NCBI GenBank assembly: GCA_033032865.1
Contig: JAWHQI010000527.1
Span: 310,001-374,000, forward strand
From: Dactylorhiza incarnata
Taxonomy: Eukaryota > Streptophyta > Magnoliopsida > Asparagales > Orchidaceae
Direction of reading: 5' to 3'
DNA length: 64,000 nucleotides
Under the pieces are notes generated by a model that made no database searches, was not told the origin of the DNA, and saw nothing but the letters and a program-made list of their open reading frames with translations. Both the position numbers and the translations under genes were made by a program. Below are positions 1 to 13,600 of this stretch, one piece after another. How positions within the stretch are numbered: position 1 is the stretch's first letter; every line of letters begins with the position of its first letter.

Positions 1-1129
1 CTGTAAACATAATTATTAATGAACTCTTGTTGTATTGTCATTCCTAGTGTTTATCTTACCCTTAAAAGCCAAATGTTGTGTTTACTTCATTTCATGTGTG
101 GCCGGCCTGCGAGCCGATGTTCGTATCCCACGTGTTGGTGTAAACATATGTAATAAAGAACTCTTGTTGTATTGTCATTCCTAGTGTTTATCTGACCCTT
201 AAAAGCCAAATGTTGTGTTTACTTCTTCTCCTGTGTGGCCGGCCTGCGAGCCGATGTTCGTATCCCACGTGTTGGTGTAAACATATGTAATAAAGAACTC
301 TTGTTGTATTGTCATTCCTAGTGTTTATCTGACCCTTAAAAGCCAAATGTTGTGTTTACTTCTTCTCATGTGTGGCCGGCCTGCGAGCCGATGTTCGTAT
401 CCCACGTGTTGGTGTAAACATATGTAATAAAGAACTCTTGTTGTATTGTCATTCCTAGTGTTTATCTGACCCTTAAAAGCCAAATGTTGTGTTTACTTCT
501 TTTCATGTGTGACTGACCTGCGAGCCGATGTTCGTATCCCACGTGTTGCTGTAAACATATGTAATAAAGAACTCTTGTTGTATTGTCATTCCTAGTGTTT
601 ATCTGACCCTTAAAAGCCAAATGTTGTGTTTACTTCATTTCATGTGTGGCCGGCCTGCGAGCCGATGTTCGTATCCCACGTGTTGGTGTAAACATATGTA
701 ATAAAGAACTCTTGTTGTATTGTCATTCCTAGTGTTTATCTGACCCTTAATAGCCAAATGTTGTGTTTACTTCTTCTCATGTGTGGCCGGCCTGCGAGCC
801 GATGTTCGTATCCCACGTGTTGGTGTAAACATATGTAATAATGAACTCTTGTTGTATTGTCATTACTAGTGTTTATCTTACCCTTAAAAGCCAAATGTTG
901 TGTTTACTTCATTTCATGTGTGGCCGGCCTGCGAGCCGATGTTCGTATCACACGTGTTGGTGTAAACATATGTAATAAAGAAACTCTTGTTGTATTGTCA
1001 TTCCTAGTGTTTATCTGACCCTGAAAAGCCAAATGTAGTGTTTACTTCTTTTCATGTGTGGCCGGCCTGCGAGCCGATGTTCGTATCCCACGTGTTGGTG
1101 TAAACATATGTATTAATGAACTCTTGTTA

Positions 1130-4100
1130 TATTGTCATTCCTAGTGTTTATCTGACCCTGAAAAGCCAAATGTTGTGTTTACTTCTTTTCATGTGTGGCC
1201 GGCCTGCGAGCCGATGTTCGTATCTCACGTGTTGGTGTAAACATATGTAATAAAGAACTCTTGGTGTATTGTCATTCCTCGTGTTTATCTGACCCTTAAA
1301 AGCCAAATGTTGTGTTTACTTCTTTTCATGTGTGGCCGGCCTGCGTGCCGATGTTTGTAACCCACGTGTTGGTGTAAACATATGTAATAAAGAACTCTTG
1401 TTGTATTGTCATTCCTAGTGTTTATCTGACCCTTAAAAGCCAAATGTTGTGTTTACTTCTTTTCATGTGTGGCCGGCCTGCGAGCCGATGTTCGTAACAC
1501 ACGTGTTGGTGTAAACATATGTAATAAAGAACTCTTGTTGTATTGTCATTCCTAGTGTTTATCTGACCCTTAAAAGCCAAATGTTGTGTTTACTTCTTCT
1601 CATGTGTGGCCTGCGAGCCGATGTTCGTAACCCACGTGTTGGTGTAAACATATGTAATAAAGAACTCTTGTTGTATTGTCATTCCTAGTGTTTATCTGAC
1701 CCTTAAAAGCCAAATGTTGTGTTTACTTCTTTTCATGTGTGGCCGGCCTGCGAGCCGATGTTCGTATCCCACGTGTTGGTGTAAACATATGTAATAATGA
1801 ACTCTTGTTGTATTGTCATTCCTAGTGTTTATCTTACCCTTAAAAGCCAAATATTGTGTTTACTTCATTTCATGTGTGGCCGGCCTGCGAGCCGATGTTC
1901 GTATCCCACGTGTTGGTGTAAACATATGTAATAAAGAACTCTTGTTGTATTGTCATTCCTAGTGTTTATCTGACCCTGAAAAGCCAAATGTTGTGTTTAC
2001 TTCTTTTCATGTGTGGCCGGCCTGCGAGCCGATGTTCGTATCCCACGTGTTGGTGTAAACATATGTAATAAAGAACTCTTGGTGTATTGTCATTCCTAGT
2101 GTTTATCTGACCCTTAAAAGCCAAATGTTGTGTTTACTTCTTTTCATGTGTGGCCGGCCTGCGTGCCGATGTTTGTAACCCACGTGTTGGTGTAAACATA
2201 TGTAATAAAGAACTCTTGTTGTATTGTCATTCCTAGTGTTTATCTGACCCTTAAAAGCCAAATGTTGTGTTTACTTCTTTTCATGTGTGGCCGGCCTGCG
2301 AGCCGATGTTCGTAACACTCGTGTTGGTGTAAACATATGTAATAAAGAACTCTTGTTGTATTGTCATTCCTAGTGTTTATCTGACCCTTAAAAGCCAAAT
2401 GTTGTGTTTACTTCTTCTCATGTGTGGCCGGCCTGCGAGCCGATGTTCGTATCCCACGTGTTGGTGTAAACATATGTAATAAAGAACTCTTGTTGTATTG
2501 TCATTCCTAGTGTTTATCTGACCCTTAAAAGCCAAATGTTGTGTTTACTTTTTTTCATGTGTGGCCGGCCTGCGAGCCGATGTTCGTAACCCACATGTTG
2601 GTGTAAACACATGTAATAAAGAACTCTTGGTGTATTGTCATTCCTAGTGTTTATCTGACCCTTAAAAGCCAAATGTTTTGTTTACTTCTTTTCATGTGTG
2701 ACTGACCTGCGAGCCGATGTTCGTATCCCACGTGTTGCTGTAAACATATGTATTAATGAACTCTTGTTGTATTGTCATTCCTAGTGTTTATCTGACCCTT
2801 AAAAGCCAAATGTTGTGTTTACTTCTTTTCATGTGTGGCCGGCCTGCGAGCCGATGTTCGTATCCCACGTGTTGGTGTAAACATATGTAATAATGAACTC
2901 TTGTTGTATTGTCATTCCTAGTGTTTATCTTACCCTTAAAAGCCAAATATTGTGTTTACTTCATTTCATGTGTGGCCGGCCTGCGAGCCGATGTTCGTAT
3001 CCCACGTGTTGGTGTAAACATATGTAATAAAGAACTCTTGTTGTATTGTCATTCCTAGTGTTTATCTGACCCTGAAAAGCCAAATGTTGTGTTTACTTCT
3101 TTTCATGTGTGGCCGACCTGCGAGCCGATGTTCGTATCCCACGTGTTGGTGTAAACATATGTAATAAAGAACTCTTGTTGTATTGTCATTCCTAGTGTTT
3201 ATCTGACCCTGAAAAGCCAAATATTGTGTTTACTTCATTTCATGTGTGGCCGGCCTGCGAGCCGATGTTCGTATCCCACGTGTTGGTGTAAACATATGTA
3301 ATAAAGAAACTCTTGTTGTATTGTCATTCCTAGTGTTTATCTGACCCTGAAAAGCCAAATGTAGTGTTTACTTCTTTTCATGTGTGGCCGGCCTGCGAGC
3401 CGATGTTCGTATCCCACGTGTTGGTGTAAACATATGTAATAATGAACTCTTGTTGTATTGTCATTCCTAGTGTTTATCTTACCCTTAAAAGCCAAATATT
3501 GTGTTTACTTCATTTCATGTGTGGCCGGCCTGCGAGCCGATGTTCGTATCCCACGTGTTGGTGTAAACATATGTAATAAAGAACTCTTGTTATATTGTCA
3601 TTCCTAGTGTTTATCTGACCCTGAAAAGCCAAATGTTGTGTTTACTTCTTTTCATGTGTGGCCGGCCTGCGAGCCGATGTTCGTATCTCACGTGTTGGTG
3701 TAAACATATGTAATAAAGAACTCTTGGTGTATTGTCATTCCTCGTGTTTATCTGACCCTTAAAAGCCAAATGTTGTGTTTACTTCTTTTCATGTGTGGCC
3801 GGCCTGCGTGCCGATGTTTGTAACCCACGTGTTGGTGTAAACATATGTAATAAAGAACTCTTGTTGTATTGTCATTCCTAGTGTTTATCTGACCCTTAAA
3901 AGCCAAATGTTGTGTTTACTTCTTTTCATGTGTGGCCGGCCTGCGAGCCGATGTTCGTAACACACGTGTTGGTGTAAACATATGTAATAAAGAACTCTTG
4001 TTGTATTGTCATTCCTAGTGTTTATCTGACCCTTAAAAGCCAAATGTTGTGTTTACTTCTTCTCATGTGTGGCCTGCGAGCCGATGTTCGTAACCCACGT

Positions 4101-5120
4101 GTTGGTGTAAACATATGTAATAAAGAACTCTTGTTGTATTGTCATTCCTAGTGTTTATCTGACCCTTAAAAGCCAAATGTTGTGTTTACTTCTTTTCATG
4201 TGTGGCCGGCCTGCGAGCCGATGTTCGTATCCCACGTGTTGGTGTAAACATATGTAATAATGAACTCTTGTTGTATTGTCATTCCTAGTGTTTATCTTAC
4301 CCTTAAAAGCCAAATATTGTGTTTACTTCATTTCATGTGTGGCCGGCCTGCGAGCCGATGTTCGTATCCCACGTGTTGGTGTAAACATATGTAATAAAGA
4401 ACTCTTGTTGTATTGTCATTCCTAGTGTTTATCTGACCCTGAAAAGCCAAATGTTGTGTTTACTTCTTTTCATGTGTGGCCGGCCTGCGAGCCGATGTTC
4501 GTATCCCACGTGTTGGTGTAAACATATGTAATAAAGAACTCTTGGTGTATTGTCATTCCTAGTGTTTATCTGACCCTTAAAAGCCAAATGTTGTGTTTAC
4601 TTCTTTTCATGTGTGGCCGGCCTGCGTGCCGATGTTTGTAACCCACGTGTTGGTGTAAACATATGTAATAAAGAACTCTTGTTGTATTGTCATTCCTAGT
4701 GTTTATCTGACCCTTAAAAGCCAAATGTTGTGTTTACTTCTTTTCATGTGTGGCCGGCCTGCGAGCCGATGTTCGTAACACTCGTGTTGGTGTAAACATA
4801 TGTAATAAAGAACTCTTGTTGTATTGTCATTCCTAGTGTTTATCTGACCCTTAAAAGCCAAATGTTGTGTTTACTTCTTCTCATGTGTGGCCGGCCTGCG
4901 AGCCGATGTTCGTATCCCACGTGTTGGTGTAAACATATGTAATAAAGAACTCTTGTTGTATTGTCATTCCTAGTGTTTATCTGACCCTTAAAAGCCAAAT
5001 GTTGTGTTTACTTTTTTTCATGTGTGGCCGGCCTGCGAGCCGATGTTCGTAACCCACATGTTGGTGTAAACACATGTAATAAAGAACTCTTGGTGTATTG
5101 TCATTCCTAGTGTTTATCTG
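1130..5120. repeat. Higher-order repeat: 18-monomer offset duplication
   Basis: The block at about 1130-2660 recurs at about 3590-5120 with an offset of 2463 bp, which is 18 monomers minus 3 bp of indels. Shared rare variants fix the register: TATCTCACG at 1221 and 3684, a 4-bp loss in the GGCCGGCC element at about 1608 and 4071, and CACATG at 2592 and 5055. Confidence 0.85.
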
Positions 5121-6992
5121 ACTCTTAAAAGCCAAATGTTGTGTTTACTTCTTTTCATGTGTGGCCGGCCTGCGAGCCGATGTTCGTATCCCACGTTTTG
5201 GTGTAAACATATGTAATAAAGAACTCTTGTTGTATTGTCATTCCTAGTGTTTATCTGACCCTTAAAAGCCAAATGTTTTGTTTACTTCTTTTCATGTGTG
5301 ACTGACCTGCGAGCCGATGTTCGCATCCCACGTGTTGCTGTAAACATATGTATTAATGAACTCTTGTTGTATTGGCATTCCTAGTGTTTATCTTACCCTT
5401 AAAAGCCAAATGTTGTGTTTACTTCATTTCATGTGTGGCCGGCCTGCGAGCCGATGTTCGTATCCCATGTGTTGGTGTAAACATATGTAATAAAGAACTC
5501 TTGTTGTATTGTCATTCCTAGTGTTTATCTGACCCTTAAAAGCCAAATGTTGTGTTTACTTCTTCTCATGTGTGGCCGGCCTGCGAGCCGATGTTCGTAT
5601 CCCACGTGTTGGTGTAAACATATGTAATAAAGAACTCTTGTTGTATTGTCATTCCTAGTGTTTATCTGACCCTTAAAAGCCAAATGTTGTGTTTACTTCT
5701 TCTCATGTGTGGCCGGCCTGCGAGCCGATGTTCGTATCCCACGTGTTGGTGTAAACATATGTAATAAAGAACTCTTGTTGTATTGTCATTCGTAGTATTT
5801 ATCTGACCCTTAAAAGCCAAATGTTGTGTTTACTTCTTTTCATGTGTGACTGACCTGCGAGCCGATGTTCGTATCCCACGTGTTGCTGTAAACATATGTA
5901 ATAATGAACTCTTGTTGTATTGTCATTCCTAGTGTTTATCTTACCCTTAAAAGCCAAATGTTGTGTTTACTTCATTTCATGTGTGGCCGGCCTGCGAGCC
6001 GATGTTCGTATCCCACGTGTTGGTGTAAACATATGTAATAAAGAACTCTTGTTTTATTGTCATTCCTAGTGTTTAGACCCTTAAAAGCCAAATGTTGTGT
6101 TTACTTCTTCTCATGTGTGGCCGGCCTGCGAGCCGATGTTCGTATCCCACGTGTTGGTGTAAACATATGTAATAATGAACTCTTGTTGTATTGTCATTAC
6201 TAGTGTTTATCTTACCCTTAAAAGCCAAATGTTGTGTTTACTTCATTTCATGTGTGGCCGGCCTGCGAGCCGATGTTCGTATCACACGTGTTGGTGTAAA
6301 CATATGTAATAAAGAAACTCTTGTTGTATTGTCATTCCTAGTGTTTATCTGACCCTGAAAAGCCAAATGTAGTGTTTACTTCTTTTCATGTGTGGCCGGC
6401 CTGCGAGCCGATGTTCGTATCCCACGTGTTGGTGTAAACATATGTAATAAAGAACTCTTGTTGTATTGTCATTCCTAGTGTTTATCTGACCCTTAAAAGC
6501 CAAATGTTGTGTTTACTTCTTTTCATGTGTGGCCGGCCTGCGAGCCGATGTTCGTATCCCACGTGTTGGTGTAAACATATGTAATAATGAACTCTTGTTG
6601 TATTGTCATTCCTAGTGTTTATCTTACCCTTAAAAGCCAAATATTGTGTTTACTTCATTTCATGTGTGGCCGGCCTGCGAGCCGATGTTCGTATCCCACG
6701 TGTTGGTGTAAACATATGTAATAAAGAACTCTTGTTGTATTGTCATTCCTAGTGTTTATCTGACCCTGAAAAGCCAAATGTTGTGTTTACTTCTTTTCAT
6801 GTGTGGCCGGCCTGCGAGCCGATGTTCGTATCCCACGTGTTGGTGTAAACATATGTAATAAAGAACTCTTGGTGTATTGTCATTCCTAGTGTTTATCTGA
6901 CCCTTAAAAGCCAAATGTTGTGTTTACTTCTTTTCATGTGTGGCCGGCCTGCGTGCCGATGTTTGTAACCCACGTGTTGGTGTAAACATATG

Positions 6993-9900
6993 TAATAAAA
7001 ACTCTTGTTGTATTGTCATTCCTAGTGTTTATCTGACCCTTAAAAGCCAAATGTTGTGTTTACTTCTTCTCATGTGTGGCCGGCCTGCGAGCCGATGTTC
7101 GTAACACACGTGTTGGTGTAAACATATGTAATAAAGAACTCTTGTTGTATTGTCATTCCTAGTGTTTATCTGACCCTTAAAAGCCAAATGTTGTGTTTAC
7201 TTCTTCTCATGTGTGGCCGGCCTGCGAGCCGATGTTCGTATCCCACGTGTTGGTGTAAACATATGTAATAAAGAACTCTTGTTGTATTGTCATTCCTAGT
7301 GTTTATCTGACCCTTAAAAGCCAAATGTTGTGTTTACTTTTTTTCATGTGTGGCCGGCCTTCGAGCCGATGTTCGTAACCCACATGTTGGTGTAAACACA
7401 TGTAATAAAGAACTCTTGGTGTATTGTCATTCCTAGTGTTTATCTGACCCTTAAAAGCCAAATGTTGTGTTTACTTCTTTTCATGTGTGGCCGGCCTGCG
7501 AGCCGATGTTCGTATCCCACGTGTTGGTGTAAACATATGTAATAAAGAACTCTTGTTGTATTGTCATTCCTAGTGTTTATCTGACCCTTAAAAGCCAAAT
7601 GTTTTGTTTACTTCTTTTCATGTGTGACTGACCTGCGAGCCGATGTTCGTATCCCACGTGTTGCTGTAAACATATGTATTAATGAACTCTTGTTGTATTG
7701 TCATTCCTAGTGTTTATCTTACCCTTAAAAGCCAAATGTTGTGTTTACTTCATTTCATGTGTGGCCGGCCTGCGAGCCGATGTTCGTATCCCACGTGTTG
7801 GTGTAAACATATGTAATAAAGAACTCTTGTTGTATTGTCATTCCTAGTGTTTATCTGACCCTTAAAAGCCAAATGTTGTGTTTACTTCTTCTCCTGTGTG
7901 GCCGGCCTGCGAGCCGATGTTCGTATCCCACGTGTTGGTGTAAACATATGTAATAAAGAACTCTTGTTGTATTGTCATTCCTAGTGTTTATCTGACCCTT
8001 AAAAGCCAAATGTTGTGTTTACTTCTTCTCATGTGTGGCCGGCCTGCGAGCCGATGTTCGTATCCCACGTGTTGGTGTAAACATATGTAATAAAGAACTC
8101 TTGTTGTATTGTCATTCCTAGTGTTTATCTGACCCTTAAAAGCCAAATGTTGTGTTTACTTCTTTTCATGTGTGACTGACCTGCGAGCCGATGTTCGTAT
8201 CCCACGTGTTGCTGTAAACATATGTAATAATGAACTCTTGTTGTATTGTCATTCCTAGTGTTTATCTTACCCTTAAAAGCCAAATGTTGTGTTTACTTCA
8301 TTTCATGTGTGGCCGGCCTGCGAGCCGATGTTCGTATCCCACGTGTTGGTGTAAACATATGTAATAAAGAACTCTTGTTGTATTGTCATTCCTAGTGTTT
8401 ATCTGACCCTTAATAGCCAAATGTTGTGTTTACTTCTTCTCATGTGTGGCCGGCCTGCGAGCCGATGTTCGTATCCCACGTGTTGGTGTAAACATATGTA
8501 ATAATGAACTCTTGTTGTATTGTCATTACTAGTGTTTATCTTACCCTTAAAAGCCAAATGTTGTGTTTACTTCATTTCATGTGTGGCCGGCCTGCGAGCC
8601 GATGTTCGTATCACACGTGTTGGTGTAAACATATGTAATAAAGAAACTCTTGTTGTATTGTCATTCCTAGTGTTTATCTGACCCTGAAAAGCCAAATGTA
8701 GTGTTTACTTCTTTTCATGTGTGGCCGGCCTGCGAGCCGATGTTCGTATCCCACGTGTTGGTGTAAACATATGTAATAAAGAACTCTTGGTGTATTGTCA
8801 TTCCTAGTGTTTATCTGACCCTTAAAAGCCAAATGTTGTGTTTACTTCTTTTCATGTGTGGCCGGCCTGCGTGCCGATGTTTGTAACCCACGTGTTGGTG
8901 TAAACATATGTAATAAAAACTCTTGTTGTATTGTCATTCCTAGTGTTTATCTGACCCTTAAAAGCCAAATGTTGTGTTTACTTCTTCTCATGTGTGGCCG
9001 GCCTGCGAGCCGATGTTCGTAACACACGTGTTGGTGTAAACATATGTAATAAAGAACTCTTGTTGTATTGTCATTCCTAGTGTTTATCTGACCCTTAAAA
9101 GCCAAATGTTGTGTTTACTTCTTCTCATGTGTGGCCGGCCTGCGAGCCGATGTTCGTATCCCACGTGTTGGTGTAAACATATGTAATAAAGAACTCTTGT
9201 TGTATTGTCATTCCTAGTGTTTATCTGACCCTTAAAAGCCAAATGTTGTGTTTACTTTTTTTCATGTGTGGCCGGCCTTCGAGCCGATGTTCGTAACCCA
9301 CATGTTGGTGTAAACACATGTAATAAAGAACTCTTGGTGTATTGTCATTCCTAGTGTTTATCTGACCCTTAAAAGCCAAATGTTGTGTTTACTTCTTTTC
9401 ATGTGTGGCCGGCCTGCGAGCCGATGTTCGTATCCCACGTGTTGGTGTAAACATATGTAATAAAGAACTCTTGTTGTATTGTCATTCCTAGTGTTTATCT
9501 GACCCTTAAAAGCCAAATGTTTTGTTTACTTCTTTTCATGTGTGACTGACCTGCGAGCCGATGTTCGTATCCCACGTGTTGCTGTAAACATATGTATTAA
9601 TGAACTCTTGTTGTATTGTCATTCCTAGTGTTTATCTTACCCTTAAAAGCCAAATGTTGTGTTTACTTCATTTCATGTGTGGCCGGCCTGCGAGCCGATG
9701 TTCGTATCCCACGTGTTGGTGTAAACATATGTAATAAAGAACTCTTGTTGTATTGTCATTCCTAGTGTTTATCTGACCCTTAAAAGCCAAATGTTGTGTT
9801 TACTTCTTCTCCTGTGTGGCCGGCCTGCGAGCCGATGTTCGTATCCCACGTGTTGGTGTAAACATATGTAATAAAGAACTCTTGTTGTATTGTCATTCCT

Positions 9901-10690
9901 AGTGTTTATCTGACCCTTAAAAGCCAAATGTTGTGTTTACTTCTTCTCATGTGTGGCCGGCCTGCGAGCCGATGTTCGTATCCCACGTGTTGGTGTAAAC
10001 ATATGTAATAAAGAACTCTTGTTGTATTGTCATTCCTAGTGTTTATCTGACCCTTAAAAGCCAAATGTTGTGTTTACTTCTTTTCATGTGTGACTGACCT
10101 GCGAGCCGATGTTCGTATCCCACGTGTTGCTGTAAACATATGTAATAATGAACTCTTGTTGTATTGTCATTCCTAGTGTTTATCTTACCCTTAAAAGCCA
10201 AATGTTGTGTTTACTTCATTTCATGTGTGGCCGGCCTGCGAGCCGATGTTCGTATCCCACGTGTTGGTGTAAACATATGTAATAAAGAACTCTTGTTGTA
10301 TTGTCATTCCTAGTGTTTATCTGACCCTTAATAGCCAAATGTTGTGTTTACTTCTTCTCATGTGTGGCCGGCCTGCGAGCCGATGTTCGTATCCCACGTG
10401 TTGGTGTAAACATATGTAATAATGAACTCTTGTTGTATTGTCATTACTAGTGTTTATCTTACCCTTAAAAGCCAAATGTTGTGTTTACTTCATTTCATGT
10501 GTGGCCGGCCTGCGAGCCGATGTTCGTATCACACGTGTTGGTGTAAACATATGTAATAAAGAAACTCTTGTTGTATTGTCATTCCTAGTGTTTATCTGAC
10601 CCTGAAAAGCCAAATGTAGTGTTTACTTCTTTTCATGTGTGGCCGGCCTGCGAGCCGATGTTCGTATCCCACGTGTTGGTGTAAACATAT
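6993..10690. repeat. Higher-order repeat: 14-monomer block present twice
   Basis: Private variants recur at a fixed offset of 1918 bp (14 x 137). The one-base deletion giving TAATAAAAACTC is at 6993 and 8911, and the one-base insertion giving AAGAAACTC is at about 8642 and 10560. The same order of intervening variants (GACTGACC, CACATG, TAATAGCC types) is seen in both halves. This shows duplication of a block of roughly 1.8-1.9 kb within the satellite. Confidence 0.85.
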
Positions 10691-13600
10691 GTAATAAAGA
10701 ACTCTTGTTGTATTGTCATTCCTAGTGTTTATCTGACCCTTAAAAGCCAAATGTTGTGTTTACTTCTTTTCATGTGTGGCCGGCCTGCGAGCCGATGTTC
10801 GTATCCCACGTGTTGGTGTAAACATATGTAATAATGAACTCTTGTTGTATTGTCATTCCTAGTGTTTATCTTACCCTTAAAAGCCAAATATTGTGTTTAC
10901 TTCATTTCATGTGTGGCCGGCCTGCGAGCCGATGTTCGTATCCCACGTGTTGGTGTAAACATATGTAATAAAGAACTCTTGTTGTATTGTCATTCCTAGT
11001 GTTTATCTGACCCTGAAAAGCCAAATGTTGTGTTTACTTCTTTTCATGTGTGGCCGACCTGCGAGCCGATGTTCGTATCCCACGTGTTGGTGTAAACATA
11101 TGTAATAAAGAACTCTTGGTGTATTGTCATTCCTAGTGTTTATCTGACCCTTAAAAGCCAAATGTTGAGTTTACTTCTTTTCATGTGTGGCCGGCCTGCG
11201 TGCCGATGTTTGTAACCCACGTGTTGGTGTAAACATATGTAATAAAGAACTCTTGTTGTATTGTCATTCCTAGTGTTTATCTGACCCTTAAAAGCCAAAT
11301 GTTGTGTTTACTTCTTTTCATGTGTGGCCGGCCTGCGAGCCGATGTTCGTAACACACGTGTTGGTGTAAACATATGTAATAAAGAACTCTTGTTGTATTG
11401 TCATTCCTAGTGTTTATCTGACCCTTAAAAGCCAAATGTTGTGTTTACTTCTTCTCATGTGTGGCCGGCCTGCGAGCCGATGTTCGTATCCCACGTGTTG
11501 GTGTAAACATATGTAATAAAGAACTCTTGTTGTATTGTCATTCCTAGTGTTTATCTGACCCTGAAAAGCCAAATGTAGTGTTTACTTCTTTTCATTTGTG
11601 CCCGGCCTGCGAGCCGATGTTCGTATCCCACGTGTTGGTGTAAACATATGTAATAAAGAACTCTTGTTGTATTGTCATTCGTAGTGTTTATCTGACCCTT
11701 AAAAGCCAAATGTTGTGTTTACTTCTTTTCATGTGTGGCCGGCCTGCGAGCCGATGTTCGTATCCCACGTGTTGGTGTAAACATATGTAATAATGAACTC
11801 TTGTTGTATTGTCATTCCTAGTGTTTATCTTACCCTTAAAAGCCAAATATTGTGTTTACTTCATTTCATGTGTGGCCGGCCTGCGAGCCGATGTTCGTAT
11901 CCCACGTGTTGGTGTAAACATATGTAATAAAGAACTCTTGTTGTATTGTCATTCCTAGTGTTTATCTGACCCTGAAAAGCCAAATGTTGTGTTTACTTCT
12001 TTTCATGTGTGGCCGGCCTGCGAGCCGATGTTCGTATCCCACGTGTTGGTGTAAACATATGTAATAAAGAACTCTTGGTGTATTGTCATTCCTAGTGTTT
12101 ATCTGACCCTTAAAAGCCAAATGTTGTGTTTACTTCTTTTCATGTGTGGCCGGCCTGCGTGCCGATGTTTGTAACCCACGTGTTGGTGTAAACATATGTA
12201 ATAAAAACTCTTGTTGTATTGTCATTCCTAGTGTTTATCTGACCCTTAAAAGCCAAATGTTGTGTTTACTTCTTCTCATGTGTGGCCGGCCTGCGAGCCG
12301 ATGTTCGTAACACACGTGTTGGTGTAAACATATGTAATAAAGAACTCTTGTTGTATTGTCATTCCTAGTGTTTATCTGACCCTTAAAAGCCAAATGTTGT
12401 GTTTACTTCTTCTCATGTGTGGCCGGCCTGCGAGCCGATGTTCGTATCCCACGTGTTGGTGTAAACATATGTAATAAAGAACTCTTGTTGTATTGTCATT
12501 CCTAGTGTTTATCTGACCCTTAAAAGCCAAATGTTGTGTTTACTTTTTTTCATGTGTGGCCGGCCTTCGAGCCGATGTTCGTATCCCACGTGTTGGTGTA
12601 AACATATGTAATAAAGAAACTCTTGTTGTATTGTCATTCCTAGTGTTTATCTGACCCTTAAAAGCCAAATGTTGTGTTTACTTCTTTTCATGTGTGGCCG
12701 GCCTGCGAGCCGATGTTCGTATCCCACGTGTTGGTGTAAACATATGTAATAAAGAACTCTTGTTGTATTGTCATTCCTAGTGTTTATCTGACCCTTAAAA
12801 GCCAAATGTTGTGTTTACTTCTTTTCATGTGTGGCCGGCCTGCGAGCCGATGTTCGTATCCCACGTGTTGGTGTAAACATATGTAATAATGAACTCTTGT
12901 TGTATTGTCATTCCTAGTGTTTATCTTACCCTTAAAAGCCAAATATTGTGTTTACTTCATTTCATGTGTGGCCGGCCTGCGAGCCGATGTTCGTATCCCA
13001 CGTGTTGGTGTAAACATATATAATAAAGAACTCTTGTTGTATTGTCATTCCTAGTGTTTATCTGACCCTTAAAAGCCAAATGTTGTGTTTACTTCTTTTC
13101 ATGTGTGGCCGGCCTGCGAGCCGATGTTCGTATCCCACGTGTTGGTGTAAACATATGTAATAATGAACTCTTGTTGTATTGTCATTCCTAGTGTTTATCT
13201 TACCCTTAAAAGCCAAATATTGTGTTTACTTCATTTCATGTGTGGCCGGCCTGCGAGCCGATGTTCGTATCCCACGTGTTGGTGTAAACATATGTAATAA
13301 AGAACTCTTGTTGTATTGTCATTCCTAGTGTTTATCTGACCCTGAAAAGCCAAATGTTGTGTTTACTTCTTTTCATGTGTGGCCGGCCTGCGAGCCGATG
13401 TTCGTATCCCACGTGTTGGTGTAAACATATGTAATAAAGAACTCTTGGTGTATTGTCATTCCTAGTGTTTATCTGACCCTTAAAAGCCAAATGTTGTGTT
13501 TACTTCTTCTCATGTGTGGCCGGCCTGCGAGCCGATGTTCGTATCCCACGTGTTGGTGTAAACATATGTAATAAAGAACTCTTGTTGTATTGTCATTCCT